Below are positions 33,971-42,255 of a stretch of 45,119 bases of DNA, piece after piece. The stretch is taken from NCBI RefSeq assembly GCF_900119365.1, contig NZ_FPJO01000041.1, forward strand, positions 1 through 45,119, read 5' to 3'. The notes beneath the pieces were generated by a model that searched no databases, was not told the DNA's origin, and saw only the letters and a program-made list of their open reading frames with translations. Every line of letters begins with the position of its first letter. The stretch's first letter is position 1. Source of the stretch: Streptomyces atratus (lineage in GTDB: Bacteria > Actinomycetota > Actinomycetes > Streptomycetales > Streptomycetaceae). The position numbers and the translations under genes were made by a program.

Positions 33971-34556
33971 CCGCAAGAAGCGGCCCGTGGAGCCCGTTAC
34001 CCTGAAAATCCTGGTGGCGGGCGGCTTCGGAGTGGGCAAGACGACTCTGGTCGGCGCGGTCAGCGAGATCAGGCCGCTGCGTACGGAGGAACGACTCAGC
34101 GAGGCGGGCCGCCCGGTGGACGACCTGGCGGGTGTGGAGGCGAAGACCACCACCACCGTGGCCATGGACTTCGGCCGGATCACCCTCCGTGAGGACCTCG
34201 TGCTGTACCTGTTCGGCACCCCGGGGCAGGACCGTTTCTGGTTCCTGTGGGACGAACTGGCCCAGGGCGCGCTGGGGGCCGTCGTGCTCGCGGACACCCG
34301 GCGGCTGGAGGACTGCTTCGCGGCGGTCGACTACTTCGAACGCCGCGCCATTCCGTTCACCGTCGCCGTCAACTGTTTCGAGGGAGCCGACAAGTTCCCC
34401 ACCGAGACGGTGCAGGCGGCGCTGGACCTCGACCCGGAGGTGCGGGTGCTCATGTGCGACGCGCGCGACCGCGGCTCCGTACGGGACGTGCTGGTGGCCG
34501 TCGTCGAGGACGCGGTGACACGCGAGAACCGTGTCCGTGAGCCCGCCGCGACGTAG
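33951..34556 (+). CDS. cvnD: CvnD, Ras-like small GTPase
   Basis: 201 residues, MglA/Ras-like. G1 is GGFGVGKTT (Gly24-Thr32). A DFGRITL segment precedes the G3 motif FGTPGQDRF (88-96). The usual G4 NKxD is replaced by NCFEGAD, as in other conservon GTPases, so guanine specificity must come from elsewhere. Preceded by a basic N-terminus (GRSSRKKRP). It is the last gene of the four-gene unit and is followed by a strong hairpin terminator. No cytochrome P450 gene follows, unlike in some conservons, so this one is of the short type. A conservon of this kind in S. coelicolor (cvn9) represses aerial growth and antibiotic production; the role of the present one is unknown. Confidence 0.95.
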   Translation: MAFGRSSRKKRPVEPVTLKILVAGGFGVGKTTLVGAVSEIRPLRTEERLSEAGRPVDDLAGVEAKTTTTVAMDFGRITLREDLVLYLFGTPGQDRFWFLWDELAQGALGAVVLADTRRLEDCFAAVDYFERRAIPFTVAVNCFEGADKFPTETVQAALDLDPEVRVLMCDARDRGSVRDVLVAVVEDAVTRENRVREPAAT

Positions 34557-34600
34557 CAACTGTCCGGCGGTCCAGGGCCGGGCAGGCCCGGAACGACACG

Positions 34601-34630
34601 GCCCGTACCCCCGCCGACCGGGGTACGGGC
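34601..34630. terminator. Terminator between cvnD and the DUF962 gene
   Basis: An 11-bp perfect stem: GCCCGTACCCC (34601-34611) with GGGGTACGGGC (34620-34630) around an 8-base loop, between convergent genes. Confidence 0.85.
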
Positions 34631-34681
34631 GTGCGTCGTCGTGTGACTGGGCCAGGAGTCCTCTCCGGCTGTGACGGACCG

Positions 34682-35053
34682 TCAAGACCCCTGGCACTCC
34701 TGGCGGCAGCCGTTTTCGGCGAGCCACTCGGCGGCCGTCTCGGCCAGCTCCCGGTCGCGTCCCGCCAGCATCATCCGGATCATCTGCACATCGCCGCGGA
34801 GCGACCAGGCGGGGTGCCCGAAGGTGGCCGGATTGTTCTTCTCGATCAGGAAGTGCGCGGGCCAGGCGGTCCCGTACCCGATCAGCGGCAACGCGGCCGC
34901 GTACCTCTTGCGCCCTCGCGCCAGACCGTATGCGGTGACCGCGAGCCCGGTCAGGGTGCCCGTCAGATGGACCCAGCGGGTCGCGGCCTTGGAGTGCATC
35001 GCCACGTAGTAGGGCCAGAACTCTTCGTAGGAATCGAACGTCTGCTGTGACAT
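34682..35053 (-). CDS. DUF962 / Mpo1-like membrane protein
   Basis: 123 residues of the DUF962 family, whose yeast member Mpo1 is a dioxygenase of fatty-acid alpha-oxidation in the ER; bacterial roles are not known. SYEEFWPYYVAMHSKAATRW, then VHLTGTLTGLAVTAYGLARG, is the opening signature. YGTAWPAHFLIEKNNPATFG, followed by HPAWSLRGDVQMIRMMLAGR, carries the conserved HxxxEKNxP and HP motif that in Mpo1 binds iron. Two hydrophobic segments are at ~30-45 and ~53-70. The start at 35053 has no ribosome binding site and may be leaderless; the longer frame extends into sequence without similarity. Confidence 0.9.
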   Translation of the reverse strand: MSQQTFDSYEEFWPYYVAMHSKAATRWVHLTGTLTGLAVTAYGLARGRKRYAAALPLIGYGTAWPAHFLIEKNNPATFGHPAWSLRGDVQMIRMMLAGRDRELAETAAEWLAENGCRQECQGS

Positions 35054-35171
35054 ACGGGCACCGTAGTGGCTGGGACCGCAACCGGACACGGCCGGTCCGC
35101 GTCCGAGAGGAAGAAGCGGGCGGCCGGAACCCACGGGGGTGGTCCCGGCCGTCCGCTTCCACGCACCGGCG

Positions 35172-35978
35172 TCAGTGCCCCGCGACGGACCGCTGGGTCA
35201 CCGGGAAGTCGAAGTAGGTGTCCGGGAACAGCTCGGGCTTGAAGGTGTAGTGCCACCATTCCTCGGCCAGATTCACGAAACCGGCGTCCGTGAGCGTCTT
35301 CTTGAGGAACTGCCGATTGGCGCGCTGCGTTCCCTGGATACGCGGGTCGTCGGTGTGGGAAAGCGTGTCGAAGCAGTCGAATCCGGTGCCCATGTCCACG
35401 GAGTTGTCCGGGAACCGCTCGGCCGCGGGTGCGTAGCAGGACACCTGCGGGCTGCCGGGCCGGTACGGCGGGGTCGGCGCGGCGGGCAGCTTCACCAGCG
35501 TCAGGTCCACCGTGCTGCCGCGGCTGTGCCCGGACTTCTCCGCGATGTAGCCGTCCGCGAAGAGCCGTGTCTTGTCGACCCGGGGGTAGAACTCGCCCTT
35601 CATGGTCTCGTCGTCGAGATCCTTCGCCCACCGTACGAAGTGGTCGACCGCCCGCTGCGGCCGGTAGCAGTCGTACACCTTCAGCGAGTAGCCCCGGCGC
35701 AGCAGCCGGGTCTGTGCGTCGTGCAGGGCCCGGGCCGCGGGCCGGGTCAGGATGCAGAGCGGCTTGCGGTAGCCGTCCACCGGGACGCCCATGAAGTTGT
35801 GGGCGGTGGGGTAGCGCATCTCCTGGATGATCGTCGGATCCACCGAGCTCAGCGCGACGAACTCCTCGGGTGCCTTGGGCTCGGGCCTCGCCTGAGCCGT
35901 GGGGGCGGCGGCGGTGACGGCGAGCAGGGTGGCGGCAGCGGCCGCCAGGACACGGAAAGCGGAAGCAAGACCTGTCAT
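35172..35978 (-). CDS. vanX: Secreted VanX-like D-Ala-D-Ala dipeptidase
   Basis: 268 residues with a signal peptide (~1-30, ending TAAAPTAQA). The mature part is an M15D zinc dipeptidase that cleaves D-alanyl-D-alanine. IQEMRYPTAHNFMG is the family start; YDCYRPQRAVDHFVRWA, SGHSRGSTVDLTL (His and Asp zinc ligands) and EEWWHYTF (catalytic Glu and zinc-binding His) are all intact. In glycopeptide resistance clusters VanX is cytoplasmic and sits beside VanH and VanA; here the enzyme is exported and no such partners are near. A role in recycling or remodelling of peptidoglycan stems, or in using released D-Ala-D-Ala, is more likely than resistance. ATG 35978 has no good ribosome binding site. Divergent from the Nudix gene (57 bp), so both share one promoter region. 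Confidence 0.92.
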   Translation of the reverse strand: MTGLASAFRVLAAAAATLLAVTAAAPTAQARPEPKAPEEFVALSSVDPTIIQEMRYPTAHNFMGVPVDGYRKPLCILTRPAARALHDAQTRLLRRGYSLKVYDCYRPQRAVDHFVRWAKDLDDETMKGEFYPRVDKTRLFADGYIAEKSGHSRGSTVDLTLVKLPAAPTPPYRPGSPQVSCYAPAAERFPDNSVDMGTGFDCFDTLSHTDDPRIQGTQRANRQFLKKTLTDAGFVNLAEEWWHYTFKPELFPDTYFDFPVTQRSVAGH

Positions 35979-36023
35979 GAGCACATAATCCAGCAGTACG
36001 GGGGAGTCCGCCGGACGATCCGG

Positions 36024-36029
36024 TACAGT
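36024..36029 (+). promoter_or_regulatory. -10 box of leaderless promoter for the Nudix gene
   Basis: TACAGT ends six bases before the GTG at 36036, and no ribosome binding site intervenes, so transcription probably begins at or next to the start codon. Confidence 0.5.
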
Positions 36030-36035
36030 CCGCGC

Positions 36036-36617
36036 GTGTCCGAGCCGAAGAGCAAGCCCGAGAGCAAGTCCGAGAGTGAGCCGGGAAACAAGCCGGGAAG
36101 CAAGCCCGGGAAGCCGGCCAAGGACTCCCACTGCGGCAGCTGCGGAGCACCCTACGCGGCCTCCGCCACCTGGCCCCGCACGTGCACCGCCTGCGGCAGC
36201 ACCGCCTACCGCAATCCGCTGCCGGTCGCCGTGGCCCTGCTCCCCGTCACCGACCGCGACGGCACCGCCCTCGTCGTGATCACCCGCACCATCCCGCCCC
36301 ACCGCGGCGGGCTCGCCCTCCCCGGCGGCTACATCGACCACGACGAGGACTGGAAACACGCGGTCGTACGGGAACTCGGCGAGGAGACCGGCATCGGAGC
36401 CGACGAACGGGAGGTCCGCCTCGCCGACGCCGTCAGCGCCCCGGACGGACACCTGCTCCTCTTCGGCCTCCTCCCGCCGCGCCCCGCAGCCGCCCTCCCG
36501 CCCTCCGGCCCCACCGCCGAGACCTCCGGCTTCCAGCTGCTCCGCGCGCCCACCGAGCTCGCCTTCCCCCTGCACACCCGTGCCGTCCGCACCTGGTTCG
36601 ACGGCGGCTACCACTGA
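36036..36617 (+). CDS. Nudix hydrolase with N-terminal zinc ribbon
   Basis: 193 residues. A Lys/Ser/Pro/Glu-rich tail (~1-30) made of imperfect repeats (KSKPESKSESEPGNKPGSKP) precedes a zinc ribbon (Cys33-x2-Cys36 and Cys50-x2-Cys53) and a Nudix domain. The Nudix box is complete: GGYIDHDEDWKHAVVRELGE, then ETGIG, with the REUxEExGU residues. A zinc ribbon before the Nudix fold is seen in NudC-like and other NADH or nucleotide-diphosphate hydrolases, but the substrate cannot be told. The start GTG 36036 lies six bases after TACAGT, a leaderless arrangement. It is divergent from vanX. Its 3' end is 36 bp from the convergent glycosidase. Confidence 0.93.
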   Translation: MSEPKSKPESKSESEPGNKPGSKPGKPAKDSHCGSCGAPYAASATWPRTCTACGSTAYRNPLPVAVALLPVTDRDGTALVVITRTIPPHRGGLALPGGYIDHDEDWKHAVVRELGEETGIGADEREVRLADAVSAPDGHLLLFGLLPPRPAAALPPSGPTAETSGFQLLRAPTELAFPLHTRAVRTWFDGGYH

Positions 36618-36653
36618 CCGGCCCCACAACCCCCGCGCACACCACGGACCGTC

Positions 36654-39005
36654 CTACAACCCCCGCACCCGCACCGGGTACCGCACCGGCCCCTCGACAC
36701 CCTCCCGCTCGACCACGACCCGCCCGTCCACCCACCGCGACGTGTACCGCTCGACCTCCGCCCGCTCCCAGCCGTCCCCCGCGTCCAGGACCACCGGCCC
36801 GCCCCCGCCGCGCCCCGCCGCCGGGGCCCACACCTCCAGCTCCACACCACCGTCCGCACCCCGCACCGGCAGCACCGAACCCGCCCGCGCCAGCACCGGC
36901 ACCCGGGACAGCGGCGCATCGAGCAACACCTGCCCCGGCCCCTCGTACACCTCACCGGTCGCCGTGTCGTACCAACGCCCCCGCGGCAGCCGCACCGCCC
37001 GGCGATCCGCGCCGCGCTCCAGCACCGGAGCCACCAGCAAGGCGTCACCCAGCAAGAACGCGTCCTCGCACTCCCGCAACGCCCGGTCCCCGGGCGAACG
37101 CCACCACAGCGGTCGCACATACGGCGCGCCGGTCAGCCCGGCCAGCCGCGACAGCGTCACGAAGTACGGGCGCAGCCGCTCCCGCTCCTCCAGCGCGGCC
37201 CGCGCGTGCTGAAGCACCTGCGGCCCGAACTCCCACGGCTCCCGCCGCCCCGCGCCGATCGCCGCATGGGTACGGAACAGCGGCAGATAGGCACCCAGCT
37301 GGAACCACCGCAGATACAGCTCCGGCGACGGCGAGCCGTCGAACCCGCCCACATCGGGCCCCGAATACGGCACCCCGCACAGCCCCAGCCCCAGCACCAG
37401 CGCCAACGAGGCCCGCAGCCCCGGCCAGCCGGTCGCCACGTCGCCGGACCAGGTGCCCCCGTAGCGCTGCATCCCCGCCCAGCCGGAACGCGAGAACAGG
37501 AACGGACGCTCCTGGGGCCGCAGCCGGCGCAGCCCCTCGTAACCGGCACGCGCCATCGCGAGCCCGTACACATTGTGGGCCTCGCGGTGATCACCTCCGC
37601 GCCCCTCCAGGGAGTGCCGCGCCGACCGCGGCAGCGTCGGATCCCCGAACGCCGCGAACGACACCGGCTCGTTCATGTCGTGCCACACACCGGAGAACCC
37701 CTGCGCCAGCCGCTCCTCGTACAGACCGCCCCACCACTCCCGCACCCGCGGATCGGTGAAGTCCGGAAACACGCACTCGCCCGGCCACACCTCCCCGCGC
37801 ACCACATGCCCGCGTGCGTCCCGGACGAACGCCCCGTCGTCCCCGGCCGCCGCCCCCGCGTCGAACACCGCGTTCCCGGGCTCCGCCTTCACCGCGGGAT
37901 CGACGATCGACACCAGCCGCACCCCGTCCTCCCGCAACTCCTTCGCCAGGCCCGGCAGATCGGGAAAACGCGTGTGATCGACGGTGAACACCCGGTGCGC
38001 GTCGTAGTGGTCGATGTCCAGGTGCAGTACGGACAGGGGCAGCCCCCGCTCCCGGTATCCGGCGACGATCCGCCGCACCTCCCGCTCGCTCCCGAACCCC
38101 CACCTGGCGTGCTGCGGACCCAGCGCCCAGGACGGCGGCAGCGCCGGAGCACCCGTGAGCGCTGTCCAGCCCCGCAGCACCCGGGCCGGCGTCCCCGTCA
38201 CCACCCAGCAGCGCAACGGCCCCCCGTCCATCCGCACCTCGCACATCCCCGGCCGGTCATGGCCCGAGCCCGCCCCCTCCTCGCCCTCGCGCAGCGTCAC
38301 CCGCCCCGACCAGGAGTTGTCGTGGAACATCAGATGCGTCCCCGCGTCACTGACCACGAGCTGCACCGGCATCGTCAGATACAGCGGATCGTCACCGGGC
38401 CCGAACCGCCCGCCGGGATCGGTGTTCCACAGCTCGTACACACCGTCCCGCAGCCGAGGCCCCGACGCCCGGCCGCCGAGCCCGAAGAACCGCGCGTCCG
38501 CCGGCACCTCGGAACGCTGCACCCACCGGGCACCGCCACCCGCAACGGGCTCCCACCAGCGCGGCGGCAGCTCGCGCCGGAGCACCACCCCACCGGGAGT
38601 ACGCAGCTCCACGGCCCCGTGCCGCGACACCGCGACGGTCAGCCGCTCCGAGACCACCTGCCAGCCGCCGTCCTTGTCCGGCTCCAGCACCGCCCGCGGA
38701 TCCGGCTCCGGCGCCGCACCGGGCAGCGCGTACGACGGCAACGGCTCCGCCCCGTCCCAGCCCCAGAACACCGCACCGCCCACCGCCACCCGCACCCGCA
38801 ACTCCGAACGCGCGAACCGCACCACACCCCCACCCGGCTCCGGCTCCGCCCCCACCACGGGGCCGGGCACCCGCGCCCGCTCCGCACCACGCGGCGGCAG
38901 CGCCCGCGCGTCCGCACTCCGGCGCCGCCAGGAGGAGCGCACCGTACGCAGCCCCCGCACCGAACCCACCATCTTCACCGAGCGCACCAGGTCACGACCG
39001 TCCAT
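36654..39005 (-). CDS. GH31 glycoside hydrolase (alpha-glucosidase-like)
   Basis: 783 residues from ATG 39005 (AGGGTGAG just upstream); a GTG 9 bp earlier is an alternative. Cytoplasmic, no signal peptide. An N-terminal beta-sandwich (~50-250) includes a YELWNTDPGGRFG segment. The catalytic barrel has LHLDIDHYDAHRVFTVD, the nucleophile Asp443 in WHDMNEP (the GH31 signature) and the acid/base Asp in TWSGDVATGW. ARAALEERERLRPYF and TGAPYVRPLWW are also typical. A C-terminal beta domain follows (LGDALLVAPVLERGADRRAV). It should act on alpha-linked glucosides such as maltose or maltodextrin, or alpha-xylosides; the linkage cannot be read from sequence. It converges on the Nudix gene. Confidence 0.95.
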   Translation of the reverse strand: MDGRDLVRSVKMVGSVRGLRTVRSSWRRRSADARALPPRGAERARVPGPVVGAEPEPGGGVVRFARSELRVRVAVGGAVFWGWDGAEPLPSYALPGAAPEPDPRAVLEPDKDGGWQVVSERLTVAVSRHGAVELRTPGGVVLRRELPPRWWEPVAGGGARWVQRSEVPADARFFGLGGRASGPRLRDGVYELWNTDPGGRFGPGDDPLYLTMPVQLVVSDAGTHLMFHDNSWSGRVTLREGEEGAGSGHDRPGMCEVRMDGGPLRCWVVTGTPARVLRGWTALTGAPALPPSWALGPQHARWGFGSEREVRRIVAGYRERGLPLSVLHLDIDHYDAHRVFTVDHTRFPDLPGLAKELREDGVRLVSIVDPAVKAEPGNAVFDAGAAAGDDGAFVRDARGHVVRGEVWPGECVFPDFTDPRVREWWGGLYEERLAQGFSGVWHDMNEPVSFAAFGDPTLPRSARHSLEGRGGDHREAHNVYGLAMARAGYEGLRRLRPQERPFLFSRSGWAGMQRYGGTWSGDVATGWPGLRASLALVLGLGLCGVPYSGPDVGGFDGSPSPELYLRWFQLGAYLPLFRTHAAIGAGRREPWEFGPQVLQHARAALEERERLRPYFVTLSRLAGLTGAPYVRPLWWRSPGDRALRECEDAFLLGDALLVAPVLERGADRRAVRLPRGRWYDTATGEVYEGPGQVLLDAPLSRVPVLARAGSVLPVRGADGGVELEVWAPAAGRGGGGPVVLDAGDGWERAEVERYTSRWVDGRVVVEREGVEGPVRYPVRVRGL

Positions 39006-39067
39006 GCGGCTCACCCTGCCATCCGACGGGCCGGATGAGGGCTCCGTTCAACTTCCGTTCACCCGGG

Positions 39068-39100
39068 GCCGGACCAGTGGCCGGACCACATGTCCGGACA
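39068..39100 (+). promoter_or_regulatory. Direct repeats and palindrome upstream of acsA
   Basis: GCCGGACCA is repeated at 39068-39076 and 39080-39088 (12-bp period). It is followed by the palindrome TGTCCGGACA at 39091-39100. All lie ~140-170 bp before the acsA ATG, between divergent genes, and look like a regulator binding array. The protein is unknown. Confidence 0.4.
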
Positions 39101-39238
39101 CACGACCATGGGTGGGGAACCCTGGTGCGAAAGACGATCACATGGCATCGTCCGTAAAAGCCGCCTCACGCGCACACCCCAGCACGTGTGCGCGACCCAC
39201 GCCCATCCCGCGTACCCGTACAGCCAGGGAGCCGCCCC

Positions 39239-41215
39239 ATGACCGCAGCAGCCCACGAAGCCCCCCTCTGGCAGCCCGGCCCCGACCGCATCGCGGCCGC
39301 CGCCGTCACCCGTTTCCAGAGCTGGGCGTCCCAGCGCTACGGAGCACCGGCCGAGGGCGGCTACCCGGCACTGCACCAGTGGTCCGTGACAGAACTCGAC
39401 ACCTTCTGGCGGGCCGTCGCCGAATGGTTCGACGTACGGTTCTCCACCCCGTCCGAGACCGTCCTCGCCGACCGCACCATGCCCGGCGCCCAGTGGTTCC
39501 CCGGCGCCACCCTCAACTACGCCGAACACGCACTGCGCACCGCCGAGGACCCCCTGCGCGCGGACGCCCCCGCCCTGCTCCACGTCGACGAGACCCATAC
39601 CCAGGTCCCCGTCTCCTGGTCCGAACTCCGCCGCCGGGTCGGCTCGCTCGCCGCCGAACTCCGCGCTCTCGGCGTCGCACCCGGCGACCGCGTCAGCGGC
39701 TACCTCCCCAACATCCCCGAGGCCGTCATCGCCTTCCTCGCCACCGCGGCCGTGGGCGGCGTCTGGACGTCCTGCGCCCCGGACTTCGGCGCCCGCAGCG
39801 TCCTCGACCGCTTCCAGCAGGTCGAACCCGTCGTCCTCTTCACGGTCGACGGCTACCGCTACGGAGGCAAGGAACACCACCGGGCCGACACGGTCGCCGA
39901 GCTGCGCCGCGAACTGCCCACCCTGCGCGCCGTCGTCCACATCCCGCTGCTGGGCACCGAGGCCCCCGAGGGCGCCCTCGCATGGTCCGCCCTCACTTCC
40001 GCGGACACCGCGCCCGTCTTCGAACAGGTCCCCTTCGACCACCCGCTGTGGGTGCTCTACTCCTCCGGCACCACCGGGCTCCCCAAGGCGATCGTCCAGT
40101 CCCAGGGCGGCATCCTGCTGGAACACTTCAAGCAGATCGGCCTGCACTGCGACCTCGGCCCCGAGGACCGCTTCTTCTGGTACACCTCCACCGGCTGGAT
40201 GATGTGGAACTTCCTCGTCTCCGGCCTCCTCACCGGAACCACCCTCGTCCTGTACGACGGAAGCCCCGGCTACCCCGACGTCAGCGCCCAGTGGCGCGTC
40301 GCCGAACAGACCGGAGCCACCCTCTTCGGCACCTCGGCCGCCTACGTCATGGCCTGCCGCAAGGCCGGCATCCACCCGGGCCGCGACTACGACCTCTCCC
40401 GCGTCCAGTGCGTCGCCACCACCGGCTCCCCGCTCCCGCCCGACGGCTTCCGCTGGCTCCACGACGAGGTGGCCGACGATCTGTGGATCGCCTCCGTCAG
40501 CGGCGGCACGGACGTCTGCAGCTGCTTCGCCGGCGCGGTCCCCACCCTCCCCGTGCACATCGGCGAACTCCAGGCCCCGTGCCTCGGCACGGACCTCCAG
40601 TCCTGGGACCCCGCCGGCAGACCGCTCATCGGCGAGGTCGGTGAACTCGTCGTCACCGCGCCCCTGCCCTCCATGCCCATCCGCTTCTGGAACGACCCCG
40701 ACGGCAGCCGCTACCGCGACAGCTACTTCGACATGTACCCCGGCGTCTGGCGGCACGGCGACTGGATCACGATCACCGACCACGGCTCGGTCGTCATCCA
40801 CGGACGCTCCGACTCCACCCTGAACCGCCAGGGTGTACGGATGGGCTCCGCCGACATCTACGAGGCCGTCGAGCGGCTCCCCGAGATCCGCGAATCCCTC
40901 GTCATCGGCCTCGAAGAGCCCGACGGCGGCTACTGGATGCCGCTCTTCGTCCACCTCGCCGAAGGCGCGCGGCTCGACGGCGAGCTGCGCGACAGCATCA
41001 AGCGGACCATCCGGGAGAACCTCTCCCCGCGCCATGTCCCCGACGAGGTCATCGAAGTCCCCGCCATCCCGCACACTCTCACCGGCAAGCGCATCGAGGT
41101 CCCGGTCAAGCGGCTCCTGCAGGGCACACCCCTGGCCAAGGCGGTCAACCCAGGCTCGATCGACAACCTCGAACTCCTCCACTTCTACGAGGAGCTCGCC
41201 CGCAAGCGTCACTGA
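39239..41215 (+). CDS. acsA: Acetoacetyl-CoA synthetase
   Basis: 658 residues, an AMP-forming enzyme that converts acetoacetate to acetoacetyl-CoA, used in ketone-body salvage, leucine breakdown and PHB or lipid metabolism. Motifs in order: WFPGATLNYAEH, the P-loop-like YSSGTTGLPKAIVQS, FFWYTSTGWMMWN, VSGGTDVCS, and GDWITITDHG...GRSDSTLNRQGVRMG. The catalytic lysine is Lys617 in LTGKRIEVPVK, the same position as the reversibly acetylated lysine of the S. lividans enzyme, so acetylation control is likely. ATG 39239 has an AGGGAG site at good distance. It is divergent from the GH31 gene and shares a 233-bp region with repeats. Confidence 0.97.
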   Translation: MTAAAHEAPLWQPGPDRIAAAAVTRFQSWASQRYGAPAEGGYPALHQWSVTELDTFWRAVAEWFDVRFSTPSETVLADRTMPGAQWFPGATLNYAEHALRTAEDPLRADAPALLHVDETHTQVPVSWSELRRRVGSLAAELRALGVAPGDRVSGYLPNIPEAVIAFLATAAVGGVWTSCAPDFGARSVLDRFQQVEPVVLFTVDGYRYGGKEHHRADTVAELRRELPTLRAVVHIPLLGTEAPEGALAWSALTSADTAPVFEQVPFDHPLWVLYSSGTTGLPKAIVQSQGGILLEHFKQIGLHCDLGPEDRFFWYTSTGWMMWNFLVSGLLTGTTLVLYDGSPGYPDVSAQWRVAEQTGATLFGTSAAYVMACRKAGIHPGRDYDLSRVQCVATTGSPLPPDGFRWLHDEVADDLWIASVSGGTDVCSCFAGAVPTLPVHIGELQAPCLGTDLQSWDPAGRPLIGEVGELVVTAPLPSMPIRFWNDPDGSRYRDSYFDMYPGVWRHGDWITITDHGSVVIHGRSDSTLNRQGVRMGSADIYEAVERLPEIRESLVIGLEEPDGGYWMPLFVHLAEGARLDGELRDSIKRTIRENLSPRHVPDEVIEVPAIPHTLTGKRIEVPVKRLLQGTPLAKAVNPGSIDNLELLHFYEELARKRH

Positions 41216-41282
41216 CCGTCCGCGTTGTCAGTGCCCATGATTACTCTGAGTGAGCAATGATTGACGGCGCACTGGGGGATTC

Positions 41283-42191
41283 ATGGCGCACATCAGGAAC
41301 AACGGGAACAGCAGGCACGGCACATCCATGCGACGCACGCTGCGCCGCGAAGCAGCCAGCACCATCGGCCTCCTGGCCGACGAGCAGGACTTCGCGGCGA
41401 TGCGGCGCTACCGCACCTTCACCTTCGACGACCACACCATCTATCTCCAGCAGGTCGAAAGCCTGCTGAAAGCCCTCTCCGCACAGGGCATGCACGCCAC
41501 GGTCGCCCTCTTCGACCCCGAGGAGTACGCGGAGTTCTGCGCCGAGTCGGGAATCGCCCCCGACGCCCCGGCCAGCCGCAGCCGCTTCACCGCCGAGATC
41601 GCATCGGCCGGCGCCACCGTCGCGTACTCGGGACAACCCATCGACACCCTGATCCCGATCCTGGTCGGCCGGGCCGTCCGCAGGGCCACCTGGGAGTACG
41701 CCACGACGCTCCTGGCCGGCCTCGGCGAGTGTGCGGACTGCGGCCAGGACATCGGCCACGCCGCCTTCGACCGGGCCTCGCACCTGCTGCTCCGCATTCT
41801 GGAGACAGCGGGCCCCGGTACTCACCACCTGGTCTGCAGCACCCCCACCGACAACGAGCACCTGCTCGCCGTCCTGCACACCGAGCGCGGCACCGCGGGC
41901 CCCGCCCGGCTCGAATCCGAGGAAGGCGCGGAGTTCGTCACGGTGCTCGCCGTGGCCGTCGCACTCGAAAGGCCCGGGGGAGTCGTGCTCCGTACGAGCA
42001 GCGCCGGCGCCCAGGACCGGGTGCACGGCTGGCGGCTGACCCGCGGCAACCTGGTCCCGCTCAGCGCCGGTGAGGTATTCAGCGCCTACTGCACCGACGC
42101 CGACACCGGCGAACCGGTCGCCCCGGAGCCGCACGTGGAGTACTGCGCAGGCTTCGAACTCGGCGCGGACGAGCCGGAAGCGCACCACTGA
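41283..42191 (+). CDS. Hypothetical protein, conserved in Streptomyces
   Basis: 302 residues, cytoplasmic. I do not recognise a family. The start ATG 41283 has GGGGG at 5 bp; a basic N-terminus (RNNGNSRHGTSMRRTLRREA) precedes an alpha/beta-looking body (~40-120; MRRYRTFTFDDHTIYLQQVE, MHATVALFDPEEYAEFC). A GECADCGQDIGHAAFDRAS segment (~150) has the CxxC-x4-H spacing of a possible zinc site. A second domain (~170-290) contains a THHLVCSTPTDNEHLLAVLH strand. The protein sits between acsA and the convergent ptsI, and in S. coelicolor a hypothetical gene occupies the same position (recall). A ten-base-class terminator follows its stop. Confidence 0.82.
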   Translation: MAHIRNNGNSRHGTSMRRTLRREAASTIGLLADEQDFAAMRRYRTFTFDDHTIYLQQVESLLKALSAQGMHATVALFDPEEYAEFCAESGIAPDAPASRSRFTAEIASAGATVAYSGQPIDTLIPILVGRAVRRATWEYATTLLAGLGECADCGQDIGHAAFDRASHLLLRILETAGPGTHHLVCSTPTDNEHLLAVLHTERGTAGPARLESEEGAEFVTVLAVAVALERPGGVVLRTSSAGAQDRVHGWRLTRGNLVPLSAGEVFSAYCTDADTGEPVAPEPHVEYCAGFELGADEPEAHH

Positions 42192-42197
42192 CAGACC

Positions 42198-42235
42198 GAA
42201 GGGGCTCCCCGCCACCACCGGCAGGGAGCCCCTTC
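42198..42235. terminator. Bidirectional terminator between hypothetical gene and ptsI
   Basis: GAAGGGGCTCCC (42198-42209) and GGGAGCCCCTTC (42224-42235) form a perfect 12-bp stem around a 14-base loop, between the convergent stops at 42191 and 42256. Confidence 0.88.
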
Positions 42236-42255
42236 ACCACAGAACGCCGCGCGGA

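Noticed and set aside
37206..39038. 610-codon plus-strand ORF across the GH31 gene
   Set aside because: Arg/His/Pro-rich antisense shadow; the GH31 frame on the other strand has all catalytic motifs.
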